Assembly (NCBI RefSeq): GCF_002022005.1
Contig: NZ_CP017258.1
Location: 1,302,001-1,366,000 of the forward strand
Length of the DNA stretch: 64,000 nucleotides
From: Campylobacter pinnipediorum subsp. caledonicus
GTDB taxonomy: Bacteria > Campylobacterota > Campylobacteria > Campylobacterales > Campylobacteraceae
Direction of reading: 5' to 3'
In this document: positions 27,401-37,321 of the stretch, piece by piece
Layout: the number at the start of each line of letters is the position of its first letter
Numbering within the stretch: the first letter of the stretch is position 1
Translations under genes and position numbers: made by a program
Notes under the pieces: generated by a model
What the model was told of the DNA's origin: nothing
Databases searched by the model: none
What the model saw: the letters and a program-made list of their open reading frames with translations, nothing else

Positions 27401-29053
27401 TTATGCCAAACCTGTTATCTCACCAGTTTTTGTATCTATCTTCATATTTAGAGCATTTGGATGAGCTGAAAGTCCTGGCATTAGCATAATCTTACCACAA
27501 ACAGCAACAATAAAACCAGCACCTGAACGAATTTGCAAATCTTTAACTCTAAACTCAAACCCAGTAGGTCTGCCAAGCATATTTGCATCATCGCTAAAAG
27601 AATACTGTGTTTTTGCTATACAAACCGGAAAATGCTCAAGATTAAGCTCTTTTATGTTTTTCAGTGCTTTTAAAGCATCGTCTTCAAAGATAACATCATT
27701 AGCACCATAAATTTGTTTTGCTATTTTTTCTATTTTTGTTTGGATACTGTCACTATTTTCATAAGTAAAATTTATCTTGTAAGGCTTGTCAATCTCTTCT
27801 AAAACTAAATTTGCAAGTTCTACAGCACCTTTTCCACCATTTGCAAAATTTTCACAAACTGCTACTTTTACATTAAATTTAGCACAATAATCTTTAACAA
27901 AATCAATCTCTTCTTTTGTATCTGTAGCAAATTTATTTAAAGCCACAACTAAATTTAAGCCGAATTTTGTTTTTAAATTTTCTATATGACCACCAAGATT
28001 TTTTATACCATCTTGTAATGCTTTTAAATTTGGTTTTGCTATATCTTCTTTGCTTACACCACCATTGTATTTTATAGATCTAATGGTACTTACTAAAACC
28101 GTAGCATCTGGCAATATATCCGCTTTTTTGCATTTTATATCTATAAATTTCTCAGCACCAAGTTCTGAACCAAATCCAGCCTCAGTAACAACATAATCAG
28201 CCAAATTTAAAGCTGTTTTTGTTGCTATGATTGAGTTACATCCGTGAGCTATGTTTGCAAAAGGGCCTCCGTGAACCAATGTCGGAGTATTTTCTAATGT
28301 TTGAAATAAATTTGGTTTTAACGCATCTTTTAAAAGTATAACAACAGCATCCTCACAACCCAGATCACGCACATAAATAGGCTCTGATTTTGAGTTTAAT
28401 GCCACTATAATGTTTGATATTTTTTCTTTTAAATCACCCAAACTATCACAAAGACACAAAATAGCCATAATCTCACTAGCTGCTGTTATATTAAAGCTAT
28501 CTTGTCTTTCCACGCCATCAAATTTGCCACCTTGACCGACAGTAATATGTCTCAAAGCTCTATCATTCATATCCATACAACGATTCCATAAAACCTGTTG
28601 TATGTCGAGTAGATTATTTTGATAAATACTATTGTCTATCACTGCTGATATTAAGTTATTTGCGGATGTAATAGCATGAAAATCACCGGTAAAATGCAAA
28701 TTTAAATCTTGCATAGGGGCTATCTGAGAATAACCTCCACCGGCCGCTCCACCTTTTATTCCAAAAACTGGACCAAGAGAAGGCTCTCTTAACGCCAAAC
28801 ATACATTTTTACCTATATGTTTAAGTGCATCTGCGAGACCTATAGAAGTTGTTGTTTTTCCTTCGCCATAAGGTGTTGGATTTGTTGCTGTGACTAAGAT
28901 AAGTTTTGAGTTTGATTTTTGTAGTTTTGGATTAATTTTTGCTTTATATTTGCCATATAATTCAAGTTCATCTTCTGATAAGCCCAAATTACTGGCAACA
29001 TCTTTTATATTTATTAAATTTGCGCTTGTAGCTATTTGAATATCACTTAACAT
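27401..29053 (-). CDS. fhs: Formate-tetrahydrofolate ligase
   Basis: Fhs makes 10-formyl-THF from formate, THF and ATP. It has the P-loop TPYGEGKTTTSIGLADAL (about 62-79) and the family segments REPSLGPVFGIKGGAAGGG and GPFANIAHGCNS. The length of about 550 residues is typical. I start at the ATG at 29053, which overlaps the rimP stop by one base (TAATG). Its position between rimP and selA differs from C. jejuni as I recall it. Combined with FolD it assimilates formate carbon. Confidence 0.94.
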   Translation of the reverse strand: MLSDIQIATSANLINIKDVASNLGLSEDELELYGKYKAKINPKLQKSNSKLILVTATNPTPYGEGKTTTSIGLADALKHIGKNVCLALREPSLGPVFGIKGGAAGGGYSQIAPMQDLNLHFTGDFHAITSANNLISAVIDNSIYQNNLLDIQQVLWNRCMDMNDRALRHITVGQGGKFDGVERQDSFNITAASEIMAILCLCDSLGDLKEKISNIIVALNSKSEPIYVRDLGCEDAVVILLKDALKPNLFQTLENTPTLVHGGPFANIAHGCNSIIATKTALNLADYVVTEAGFGSELGAEKFIDIKCKKADILPDATVLVSTIRSIKYNGGVSKEDIAKPNLKALQDGIKNLGGHIENLKTKFGLNLVVALNKFATDTKEEIDFVKDYCAKFNVKVAVCENFANGGKGAVELANLVLEEIDKPYKINFTYENSDSIQTKIEKIAKQIYGANDVIFEDDALKALKNIKELNLEHFPVCIAKTQYSFSDDANMLGRPTGFEFRVKDLQIRSGAGFIVAVCGKIMLMPGLSAHPNALNMKIDTKTGEITGLA

Positions 29054-29469
29054 TACCACTCCAAATAAGTTTTTGCTTTTTTTATGTCTGCAAAATTTAT
29101 GGTAACATCTCCATCATTATTTTGTAATATAATAGAAGTATTATTTACAGATATTAATCTTCCTTTAAATGTTGTTTCGTTTGTTTTAATTTTTAAAAGT
29201 TCACCTATGCTGGATATAAAATGCTTTGGTTGCTCTAATTTTCTCTCCAAGCCAGGACTGCTTACTTCTAATATATAATCACCAGATATTGGTGGTGTTA
29301 CGTCAAAGATAGGCGATAAAAATCTACTAACTTTTTCACAATCTTCAAGATTAACTCCACCATTTTTTGTTATATAAACCCTAAAAATAGCTTTTGAGTT
29401 TTCGTTTGCTATCTCTGTATCATAAAGCTCTACACCACACTCTTTTACTAGTTCACTTAAATTATCCAT
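29053..29469 (-). CDS. rimP: Ribosome maturation factor RimP
   Basis: RimP assists 30S assembly. The 138-residue protein has the N-terminal alpha/beta domain with VNLEDCEKVSRFLSPIFD and DYILEVSSPGLERKL (about 85), followed by a small SH3-like domain ending KKAKTYLEW. It overlaps rbfA by 8 bases in the infB-rbfA-rimP translation cluster. Confidence 0.93.
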   Translation of the reverse strand: MDNLSELVKECGVELYDTEIANENSKAIFRVYITKNGGVNLEDCEKVSRFLSPIFDVTPPISGDYILEVSSPGLERKLEQPKHFISSIGELLKIKTNETTFKGRLISVNNTSIILQNNDGDVTINFADIKKAKTYLEW

Positions 29470-29827
29470 TTTTATTTAAATCCTTAGAAATTTTATCAAA
29501 AAGCTTATCAATATGATTTTGATACTCAAGCCTATCATCAAATTGAAAATGAAAATTTGGGCATCTATACCAACCTTCAGCTGCCATGCAATGATTTTGT
29601 AAATGCTTACAAACTCTTCTTAAATGAGATAATATATAAGCTTGTTCTCTTTCATCAAAGGCCATTTTATCAAGATAGACAAAAGCATCATATCTACCCT
29701 TTTTACATTCAACCTCTGTTACACAAAGGCTTTGCAAAATTTGATCTTCAAGAGTTGCTAAAGCCTCAGGTATAAGCTCTTTTAAAATACTTTCTGTTCT
29801 AAGTCTTTTAATTTCTGACTGGTTCAT
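29462..29827 (-). CDS. rbfA: Ribosome-binding factor A
   Basis: RbfA is a KH-domain 30S maturation factor. The 121-residue protein begins [18 protein letters not shown] and has the family's KH core, though the sequence has extra Cys and His residues ([20 protein letters not shown]). Start overlaps infB by 4 bases; end overlaps rimP by 8. Identification rests on N terminus, size and cluster position. Confidence 0.88.
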   Translation of the reverse strand: MNQSEIKRLRTESILKELIPEALATLEDQILQSLCVTEVECKKGRYDAFVYLDKMAFDEREQAYILSHLRRVCKHLQNHCMAAEGWYRCPNFHFQFDDRLEYQNHIDKLFDKISKDLNKNG

Positions 29828-32457
29828 AAACTAGCTTGTTCCTCTATCTGTTTAAAACTTTCTATATAGTCATTTTCTCTAATATCATTATAACCATCTA
29901 TACCGACACCACACTCATAGCCCTTAGCAACCTCTTTAACATCATCTTTAAAGCGTTTTAATGAGCTTACAGTTCCTTCATAAACAACTACCCCATCTCT
30001 AATTAGGCGAATTTTTGCTCCACGATTTATCGTTCCATCTGTAACCATACATCCAGCAATTGCACCTATTTTAGGAACATTTATTACTTGGCGAACTTGA
30101 GCTTGACCCAATTGTTCTTCTCTTATAACAGGCGACATCAAACCACCAAGTAGTGATTTAACATCATCTATAAGATTATAAATAACATTATATGTTTTTA
30201 TCTCGCAACCACTATCTTTTGCTTTTTCTTTTATCTCACCAGTAGGTCTTATATTAAATCCTAATATTACACTATTTTTACTAGCTGCTGCAAGTGCTAT
30301 GTCACTCTGTGTTATACCGCCTATACCAGAATGTATGATATTAACCTTGATTTCATCATTGGCAAGTTTTTCTAAGCTAGATTTTATAGCTTCAAGGGAT
30401 CCTTGAACATCTGCCTTTACAATAACAGGAAGAGTTTTTAACTCGCCTTCTGCTATTTTAGCACTTAATTCATCTATGCTTACTTTTGTTGATCTACTAA
30501 GCTCTTTTTGTCTTAAATACTCAGCTTTTTTATGAGCATATTCTCTTGCTTCTTTATCACTTTTTACACTTATAAGTGTCTCACCAGCTTCTGGAACCTC
30601 ACTAAGACCAACTATAACGCCACACTCACCAGGTTTAATTTCTTTAAGAGATTTACCTTGGTCATCAAGCAAGCTTCTAAGTCTTCCGTAAGCAACCCCA
30701 GCAACTATAGTATCTCCTACTTTAAGCGTTCCATTTTCTACGATAACGGTAGCAACAGGTCCTCTACCTTTTTGTAAAGAGCTCTCAACAACAGTAGCTT
30801 TCGCATTTGTTTTTGCATTTGCTTTAAGCTCAAGTATTTCAGCTTGTAAAAGCACTATTTCAAGCAAATCATCAATACCCATTCCTGTTTTTGCAGAAAT
30901 AGGAACAAACTCATAAGAACCGCCCCACTCCGTAGGAACAATATCAAGTTCTGCTAGTCCTGTTTTTACAAACTCTGGATTTGCAGCCTCTTTATCCATT
31001 TTATTTATAGCTATAATGATAGGCACGCCAGCGGCTTTTGCATGAGCAACAGCCTCTTTTGTTTGTGGTTTGACACCATCATCAGCTGCAACAACTATTA
31101 TAACAATATCAGTTACGCCAGCGCCTCTTGCTCTCATAGCTGTAAAAGCTTCGTGTCCAGGAGTGTCTATGAAAGTGATTTTCTTGTCATTTTTTGTAAC
31201 CATATAAGCACCAACGTGCTGTGTAATACCGCCAGCTTCACCACTAGCAACTCTAGAGCTTCTTATATAATCAAGTAAAGATGTTTTTCCATGATCAACG
31301 TGTCCCATTATGGTTATAACAGGAACTCTTTGAGTTAAATTTTTATCATCTTGTTCATCTTCATATGCCTTAACATAATCAAACTCTTCTTGAGTATCTA
31401 TAATATTTACTTCTATGTTAAACTCATCAGCTAAAATTTCTATAGCATCTTCATCTAAAAAGTCATTTTTAGTAGTCATAACACCAAGCATAAATAATTT
31501 TCCTATTATTTCACTTGCTTGTTTGTTTAATTTTTCAGCAAATTCATAAACGCGTATCTCTTTTGGAATATTAACAGATGTTACATTTTCATTATTTTGT
31601 TTATTTTCTGTTTTTTTGTGTTTCTTGCGAGATCTTCTGTGTATACCACCTTCTATAAAAGAATTAGCAGAATTGCCAGATGTGCTTCTTAAAAAGTTAT
31701 GTTCTCTTGGTTTTTGAGCAGGTGGTGGAGTAGGTGCTTTAAATGTCAAGTCTGGTAAAACAACTTCATTTTCATCTTCAAGCTCAATATCTTTAAAATC
31801 ATAAGCACCTAGAAGATCAACTTTTTGTGCATTACTTTTTTTGTGCGTATGGGATACTTTTTTCTCTTTTTTCTTTTTCTTGCCTGTATTTTCATCTAAA
31901 TTTGAAAACATACTTTCAAGACTAGGTATATTAATAGCTGGTGTGCTTTGCTTTTGAGAAAGTTTTTGTCTTGATGAGGAATCTACGCTATTTTTTTTCT
32001 TTACTATAACAAGACCTCTTCTTTTTTGAAGGCTAACATCAGCCAAACTCTCTTTTGGCTTAATTTCTTCATCGCTTGTAGTTTTCTCAGGCACCTTATC
32101 ACTGACTTTTACATCATTTTTTTTGTCGCCAACTTTTATTTTTTTCTCCTCGGTTTTTGTTTCCTGAGTTTTATTAGATTTTTCAATACTTTTTTCTACT
32201 TTTTCTGAAGCCTTTTTTGGTTTTACTTGTTTAGCAACTGGCTCATCTTGTTTTTTAGTCTCTTTTTTATTTGAAGTTTTTTTCTTAAAAACATCAGATA
32301 TTTCACCAGTTTGAATGTATGTATATATACCTTCGGCCTCTTCTTCACTAACAGAACTAGAATGCGTTTTAACTTTTAAGCCTAGCTCCTGTGCTTTTTC
32401 TAAGACTTCTTTATTAGAAAATCCTATATCATTTGCAATCTCTGAAATTTTAACCAT
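29824..32457 (-). CDS. infB: Translation initiation factor IF-2
   Basis: IF-2 recruits fMet-tRNA to the 30S subunit. The 877-residue protein has an N-terminal IF2N domain, a Lys/Glu-rich low-complexity linker (about 60-290), then the GTPase with [31 protein letters not shown] and NKMD, followed by domains II, III and the fMet-binding IV. Length and domain order are standard for Campylobacter. It overlaps ylxR by 8 bases and rbfA by 4. Confidence 0.98.
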   Translation of the reverse strand: MVKISEIANDIGFSNKEVLEKAQELGLKVKTHSSSVSEEEAEGIYTYIQTGEISDVFKKKTSNKKETKKQDEPVAKQVKPKKASEKVEKSIEKSNKTQETKTEEKKIKVGDKKNDVKVSDKVPEKTTSDEEIKPKESLADVSLQKRRGLVIVKKKNSVDSSSRQKLSQKQSTPAINIPSLESMFSNLDENTGKKKKKEKKVSHTHKKSNAQKVDLLGAYDFKDIELEDENEVVLPDLTFKAPTPPPAQKPREHNFLRSTSGNSANSFIEGGIHRRSRKKHKKTENKQNNENVTSVNIPKEIRVYEFAEKLNKQASEIIGKLFMLGVMTTKNDFLDEDAIEILADEFNIEVNIIDTQEEFDYVKAYEDEQDDKNLTQRVPVITIMGHVDHGKTSLLDYIRSSRVASGEAGGITQHVGAYMVTKNDKKITFIDTPGHEAFTAMRARGAGVTDIVIIVVAADDGVKPQTKEAVAHAKAAGVPIIIAINKMDKEAANPEFVKTGLAELDIVPTEWGGSYEFVPISAKTGMGIDDLLEIVLLQAEILELKANAKTNAKATVVESSLQKGRGPVATVIVENGTLKVGDTIVAGVAYGRLRSLLDDQGKSLKEIKPGECGVIVGLSEVPEAGETLISVKSDKEAREYAHKKAEYLRQKELSRSTKVSIDELSAKIAEGELKTLPVIVKADVQGSLEAIKSSLEKLANDEIKVNIIHSGIGGITQSDIALAAASKNSVILGFNIRPTGEIKEKAKDSGCEIKTYNVIYNLIDDVKSLLGGLMSPVIREEQLGQAQVRQVINVPKIGAIAGCMVTDGTINRGAKIRLIRDGVVVYEGTVSSLKRFKDDVKEVAKGYECGVGIDGYNDIRENDYIESFKQIEEQASL

Positions 32458-32695
32458 TTAAGGGCTTCTCCTTTAACCTTGATACATCAAAATTTGAATT
32501 TTTTGTATGTTTTTCAAGTATTTTTTTTAGTATTTTATCATCTTTTTTTAGGCATTCATCACATAAATAAAAACTTCTTCCAAAACCAGCACCAATTTCA
32601 AGAGTGCCATTTATAAATCTATATCTATTTAATAGTGGTTGTGAAAATTTGTTTTTACATAAAACGCATGTCCTTATTGGATTGTTATTTTTCAT
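32450..32695 (-). CDS. ylxR: YlxR-family RNA-binding protein (DUF448)
   Basis: The 81-residue protein has [11 protein letters not shown] near the N terminus and [15 protein letters not shown], the YlxR/DUF448 signature with Cys pairs. The family is found next to infB and nusA and binds RNA or RNase P in some bacteria. The 8-base overlap with infB supports coupling. Confidence 0.9.
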   Translation of the reverse strand: MKNNNPIRTCVLCKNKFSQPLLNRYRFINGTLEIGAGFGRSFYLCDECLKKDDKILKKILEKHTKNSNFDVSRLKEKPLNG

Positions 32696-32717
32696 TATAT
32701 CTTTTTTTAACTTTTTT

Positions 32718-33602
32718 TTAGCTTTTTGTTATAATAAATCCATCGTTATCAAATGAAAAAATTTCAACTCTAAATTCATTAAACTGTTCATGTAATTTTG
32801 TTTTTAATTTTTCAGCATCATCACTATAAACTATATTTAAAAATGATGAACCGGAACCAGAAAGAGCGCTCATTAAAGATCCATTATTATAGGCAACCTC
32901 TTTGACTTTAAAAAGCTCTGGTAGATTTTGCATTCTTCTTTCTTCGTGCAACATATCTTTGCAAGCTAATCTCAATAAATCATATTTTTTATCAAAAAAA
33001 CAAGCCGTTAAAAATGAAGAATGGGCTATATTATTCACACATTCTTTTATCGTATAATGTTTTGGCAAAATTTGCCTAGATTTATTTGTACTCATTGGTT
33101 TATTTGGTACAACGACAACAGCCTTTAAACTATCATCTACATTAATTTTATTTGTATATATACTGCCATCAACAACAATAGAGCTAACAAAACCACCAAA
33201 AACAGCTGGCGCTATATTATCAGGATGATTTTCATAAAGCAAAGCTCTATTTAAAATAACATTTTTATCAATCTTAAATCCAGCCATCTCGTAAGCACAA
33301 GCTATTGCTGATACAATAACAGCCGAAGAACTGCCAAGCCCTCTTGAAAAAGGTATTTTATTATCAAAAACAAATTTAAAATTTACTTCTTCTTTTGTTA
33401 ATTCTTTAAAAATTTCATTAAAAATACTTATAAAAATATTATTTTTTTTTAATTTAACATTCTCGCTTCCTTCTCCTTTGATAGAGATACAAGAAAATTT
33501 TGACCTTTTAACATCTACTTCATTATAAAGCTTTAAACTAAGACCTAAACTATCAAATCCCGGACCTAAATTTGCACTAGTGGCTGGAACTAAGATATTC
33601 AA
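32718..33602 (-). CDS. thrB: Homoserine kinase ThrB
   Basis: ThrB phosphorylates homoserine for threonine synthesis. It is a 294-residue GHMP kinase with VPATSANLGPGFDSLGLSL at the N terminus, the ATP loop FSRGLGSSSAVIVSAI (about 87) and the C-terminal SALSGSGSSFLNI. It lies between tsaB and ylxR with short gaps. Confidence 0.95.
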   Translation of the reverse strand: MNILVPATSANLGPGFDSLGLSLKLYNEVDVKRSKFSCISIKGEGSENVKLKKNNIFISIFNEIFKELTKEEVNFKFVFDNKIPFSRGLGSSSAVIVSAIACAYEMAGFKIDKNVILNRALLYENHPDNIAPAVFGGFVSSIVVDGSIYTNKINVDDSLKAVVVVPNKPMSTNKSRQILPKHYTIKECVNNIAHSSFLTACFFDKKYDLLRLACKDMLHEERRMQNLPELFKVKEVAYNNGSLMSALSGSGSSFLNIVYSDDAEKLKTKLHEQFNEFRVEIFSFDNDGFIITKS

Positions 33603-33610
33603 TAAAACTC

Positions 33611-34015
33611 CTAAACTGCTTGTATTACATAATTTGGTAGTGTATCTGAATTTAGTTTTAAATTTTCTAAATTTAAAGGTAATGATAAATTTGCATTTTC
33701 AACTTTTTTTAAAACAACATCATCTTTATCTTTGACAAATGACAAAATTTTATTTGCCTTAATCGGCATATTATTTGTAAGCTCAAATCCACTAATAGCA
33801 AAAAAATCACAATTTTTAATAATACTAAAAGTCTTTAAAACTACATATGCAACTTTAAGCCCCATAAAACTTCCTGGAGTATTTGCATAAATTATTTTTT
33901 TTATATCATAAGAATTTGATATATCATCTAGTATGCAAACCAATGCTTCGCTTACTCTTTCATCTGTCTCAATCTTTCTTATAAGACTTCCATTGCTATA
34001 AATTCCAACAAGCAA
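33611..34015 (-). CDS. tsaB: tRNA threonylcarbamoyladenosine protein TsaB (short form)
   Basis: TsaB (YeaZ) supports TsaD in making the t6A37 modification. The core shows YANTPGSFMGLKVAYVVLKT, like the GPGSFTGLR motif of TsaB, and IKANKILSFVKDKDD. The only canonical in-frame start is TTG at 34015 (134 residues), but the frame stays open upstream and reads ILVASLTSPL directly before it, which is the first TsaB strand. A good AGAGG site sits five bases before an ATA at 34042. The protein may therefore start at ATA (143 residues). Short TsaB proteins are usual in Campylobacter. Confidence 0.8.
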   Translation of the reverse strand: MLVGIYSNGSLIRKIETDERVSEALVCILDDISNSYDIKKIIYANTPGSFMGLKVAYVVLKTFSIIKNCDFFAISGFELTNNMPIKANKILSFVKDKDDVVLKKVENANLSLPLNLENLKLNSDTLPNYVIQAV

Positions 34016-34053
34016 AGGAGATGTTAAAGAAGCAACTAATATCTCAACCTCTT

Positions 34054-34938
34054 TTATGCAAACACCTTTGCATAGTCTTTAACGAGCTCTTTATCCATCT
34101 TGACTATTTCATAATTTTTTTCATCAGCAAAAATAGCCAATGTTAATTTATGATTTAAGTCATGACTGCCAGCAAAAGCCGTATAATCAGCCATCAAAGA
34201 AACACCCAAAAGACTTAAATCACCAATAGCATCTAAAATTTTATGCCTAACAAACTCATCTTGAAATCTAAGACCCTCTGGATTTAAAATATGAGTATCA
34301 TCAATTGCAACTGCGTTATCAAGAGATGCGCCGAGTGCTAGATTTTGAGCTTGTAATTTTTGCAAATCTTTTAAGAATCCAAATGTTCTAGCTCTTGCTA
34401 TCTCTTTAATAAAATTGCTTTTACTAAACTCAAAAACATATCTTTGTTCGCCAATTACAGGATGATTAAAATTTATAGTATAATCAAATTTTGGTTTCAA
34501 TGAAGATGAAACACGAACAAATTTACTACCTTCTACTACTTCTAACTCTTTTTTTAGTAGCATTATTTTTTTTGGTTCTTCAAGAAAATCAATTCCAGCC
34601 TCTTCCAATAGCATACAAAAACTTATAGCACTACCATCCATGACAGGCACTTCATTTGCATCTACTGATATTTTTATGTTGTCTATACCATAACCATGTA
34701 TAGCTCCCAAAAGATGCTCTATTGTACTTACAAATCCTTGTTCATTTCCTATAACTGTGGCCATTTGTGTATTTATAACATTTTGTGGCTCTAGCTTGAA
34801 ACTAATACCCAAATCAGTTCTTGATACAATTATACCCATATTTGCATCAAGAGGCTCAAGGACTAATTTTATTGGCTCGCCCTTATGAAGACCTATACCA
34901 ACAGCTTCTATTTTCCTAGCTATCGTAGTCTGTTTCAC
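34054..34938 (-). CDS. lpxC: UDP-3-O-acyl-GlcNAc deacetylase LpxC
   Basis: LpxC performs the committed step of lipid A synthesis with zinc. The 294-residue protein has TTIARKIEAVGIGLHKGEP, the metal and substrate motif STIEHLLGAIHGYGIDN (about 75, with two zinc-region His) and VRHKILDAIGDLSLLG (about 236) providing the other metal ligands, plus the catalytic His in FAGSHDLNH. It fits with the htrB and waaC genes at 59-61 kb. Confidence 0.96.
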   Translation of the reverse strand: MKQTTIARKIEAVGIGLHKGEPIKLVLEPLDANMGIIVSRTDLGISFKLEPQNVINTQMATVIGNEQGFVSTIEHLLGAIHGYGIDNIKISVDANEVPVMDGSAISFCMLLEEAGIDFLEEPKKIMLLKKELEVVEGSKFVRVSSSLKPKFDYTINFNHPVIGEQRYVFEFSKSNFIKEIARARTFGFLKDLQKLQAQNLALGASLDNAVAIDDTHILNPEGLRFQDEFVRHKILDAIGDLSLLGVSLMADYTAFAGSHDLNHKLTLAIFADEKNYEIVKMDKELVKDYAKVFA

Positions 34939-34951
34939 TTTAATTCCTTAG

Positions 34952-36322
34952 TTAATTTCTATCTATTATTTTTTTAGCAACATTTAGCACATTAATGATG
35001 TTGTCTTTCATCCACTTATTATCAAACCATTGTTGTGGTCTAACCTCTTCGCCTTGCACTAAAATTCCAAAATGTAAATGATCGCCCAAAGCAAGACCAC
35101 TTGTTCCAGTATTTGCTATATGATCTCCTGCTTTTACAGTATCGTTTAATTTAACTTTAGCACTCGAACAATGTGCGTAAAGAGAGTAAAGACCAAAACC
35201 ATGATCTATAATAATATTTAAACCATAAATTCCATTATCTCCAACAAACACAACCTTACCATCATTGCTACTAATTATTCGAGCTGCAGCAACACTTGCT
35301 AAATCAAGCCCCATATGCCAAGCCTCACTAACTTGTTGATTGTTATATGTATAAAATCTATGATCGGCAAAATCAGCAACTTTTTTAGCATTTTTTAAAG
35401 GATAAAAAGTATTTAGATAAAATTTATTAATCATCTCTTTTGATACAACAGAAGTTATTTTTGATATTTTATTGGTATTTTCATTTCTTAAATCTTCATT
35501 TATAAACTTCATTTTCTCTAATCTACTCATATCTTTTGTGCTTTTTGAATACACTTCAGCCAATTGAGATATTTTCCCATCCAAGAAACTATCTCGTAAA
35601 GGTATTGTTGATGTCCTATAATTATTTTTTTTATAAAAGTATCTAATATGAGATTTTGTTTCATTACCGGCATTATCCAAAGCAACAACTTCGGCACTAA
35701 AATTATCTACAGAAACAGGCCAAGCAATCAATGCAGCATAATATCCTTCTTTGTAAAAAGGAGTAGGAATAAATTTTTTGCCATAATTTGTCTGAATATA
35801 AACATCTTTTAAATCATTATCTGTAGCTTTAAAAACAACAGCGGCGGCACCACCATTAGATATAGAATAGGAATTTGAAAGCACATAAACATCTGGTTTT
35901 GTTGTATCTAGTATAATCTCAACGTTTTTATTAGTTTTATTCCCTGTAAAAAAATTCCATTTACTGGTATCTGTGGCTTCTATGCTCATAGTATATTTAT
36001 CTTTTATACTAAAAAAACTGGTTTTTGGTATAGTCAAATTAACATCAAACTCGCTCATAGGATTAGATAAAAGCTGATTTAACATATTTATATTATTTTG
36101 TCCATCACTCATGCTTATTCTAAGAAATTTAATACCACTATCATCTTTAAACTTAACATTTAAAGGGGTTTTTAAATTCCAATAAATTTTATCTTTTATT
36201 AGTATTTGAGGAGCGTTTTTTTCAAATTCTTTTGATGTTAAAATATACCACGAACAACCTAAAACTAAAAATAAAATTAAAAAAACCACAAAAGATTTTG
36301 CATTAAAACCACGTCTTCTCAA
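34952..36322 (-). CDS. M23 peptidoglycan metallopeptidase
   Basis: The 456-residue protein has an N-terminal membrane anchor (about 9-27) after an Arg-rich start, an extended periplasmic region, and a LytM domain at about 335-435. The zinc motifs are present: HMGLDLA (HxxxD), YAHC and the HxH motif GDHLHFG. This corresponds to the M23 peptidase beside lpxC in C. jejuni; relatives in Campylobacter and Helicobacter trim cross-links and set helical cell shape. Shape control here is inferred. Confidence 0.9.
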   Translation of the reverse strand: MRRRGFNAKSFVVFLILFLVLGCSWYILTSKEFEKNAPQILIKDKIYWNLKTPLNVKFKDDSGIKFLRISMSDGQNNINMLNQLLSNPMSEFDVNLTIPKTSFFSIKDKYTMSIEATDTSKWNFFTGNKTNKNVEIILDTTKPDVYVLSNSYSISNGGAAAVVFKATDNDLKDVYIQTNYGKKFIPTPFYKEGYYAALIAWPVSVDNFSAEVVALDNAGNETKSHIRYFYKKNNYRTSTIPLRDSFLDGKISQLAEVYSKSTKDMSRLEKMKFINEDLRNENTNKISKITSVVSKEMINKFYLNTFYPLKNAKKVADFADHRFYTYNNQQVSEAWHMGLDLASVAAARIISSNDGKVVFVGDNGIYGLNIIIDHGFGLYSLYAHCSSAKVKLNDTVKAGDHIANTGTSGLALGDHLHFGILVQGEEVRPQQWFDNKWMKDNIINVLNVAKKIIDRN

Positions 36323-36405
36323 AATAAAACCACCTAAACTTAATAAATTATTTCAAATAAATTTACAAAAAAATGTTAAATGCTTGGCTAACAAATCAAG
36401 ATAAT

Positions 36406-37235
36406 CTATAAAATTTCCCTAATAGTTCTAGCATCAGACATCCACTTATAAACTTCATCCCATTTTTCATTTGATATCATATATTCACACTGATTTAATT
36501 CTTTTTTAAACATATCAATCGAATCTAAAATATTATCCTTATTTTGCTTAAATATATCAGTCCACATTTTAGAAGAACTCTTTGCGACACGTATCATACC
36601 CCTAAAAGTAGGACCTCCTAAAGCTATAATATTTTTTTATCTTCTTCGCTCAAAACACCATTAACCAAAGAAAAAGATATAGCATGTGGCAAATGAGATA
36701 TTATAGCAACGTGACGATCATGATCTTTTGCACTCATAAAAACTATCTTCATTCCTATATGAGAAAAAAGCTCAGCTGAACATTTTATATGCAATTCTCC
36801 ACTTTGCTCAAAATCACACACAACAATAACAGCATCCTTATAAAGACTTTTAAAAGCCGCTTCTGGACCGGAGTATTCTGTTCCTGCCATAGGATGTGCT
36901 GCTATGAAATTTTTTCTAATGCTTTGTGGTATTGAGTTTAAAATTTTCTCTTTAGTTGAACCAAAATCCACAATAGTTGTTGTTTGTTTTATATCTTGCA
37001 AATTTTGAGCAACACTAATAAATCTTCAACAGGAATTGCTAAAAATATAATGTCACATTTTTCTTTCATTTCATCAAGAGTCAAAATTTCATGAACCAAG
37101 CCAAGACTTAAAGCTTTTTCTTGGTGTAAACTACTTAAATCAAAACCACTAATGCAAGATATTAGTTTTTGATGCTTTAAGAGCCGATCCAAGCGATCCA
37201 CCAATTAATCCAAGCCCTACTATGACTATTTTCGC
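36406..37235 (-). pseudogene. tyrA: Prephenate dehydrogenase tyrA, broken by three frameshifts
   Basis: Pieces in three frames together give a complete TyrA of about 276 codons: KIVIVGLGLIGGSLGSAL (NAD fold), GFDLSSLHQEKALSLGLV, IIFLAIPVEDLL, then IAAHPMAGTEYSGPEAAF, and the C-terminal KMWTDIFKQNKDNILDSI. Frame changes fall at a T5 run at 37166-37170 (one base too many), near 37009-37014 (one base too few) and at a T7 run at 36632-36638 (one base too few), plus-strand letters. The expected start codon position reads GCG (37235-37233) though AAAAGG stands upstream. Neighbours are intact. The enzyme would make 4-hydroxyphenylpyruvate for tyrosine; the strain may need tyrosine unless another enzyme supplies it. 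Confidence 0.85.
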
Positions 37236-37321
37236 TAAAAAACCTTTTAATTTTTGTCTATTTTAAAAATATTTATGTTATTATATCAACTTTACGATTA
37301 AAAATTATTAGGTTAAATTAT

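Noticed and set aside
36406-37235. Three separate small genes in the tyrA region
   Set aside because: Their translations join into one TyrA in order and strand; none alone has a full domain or a good ribosome site.
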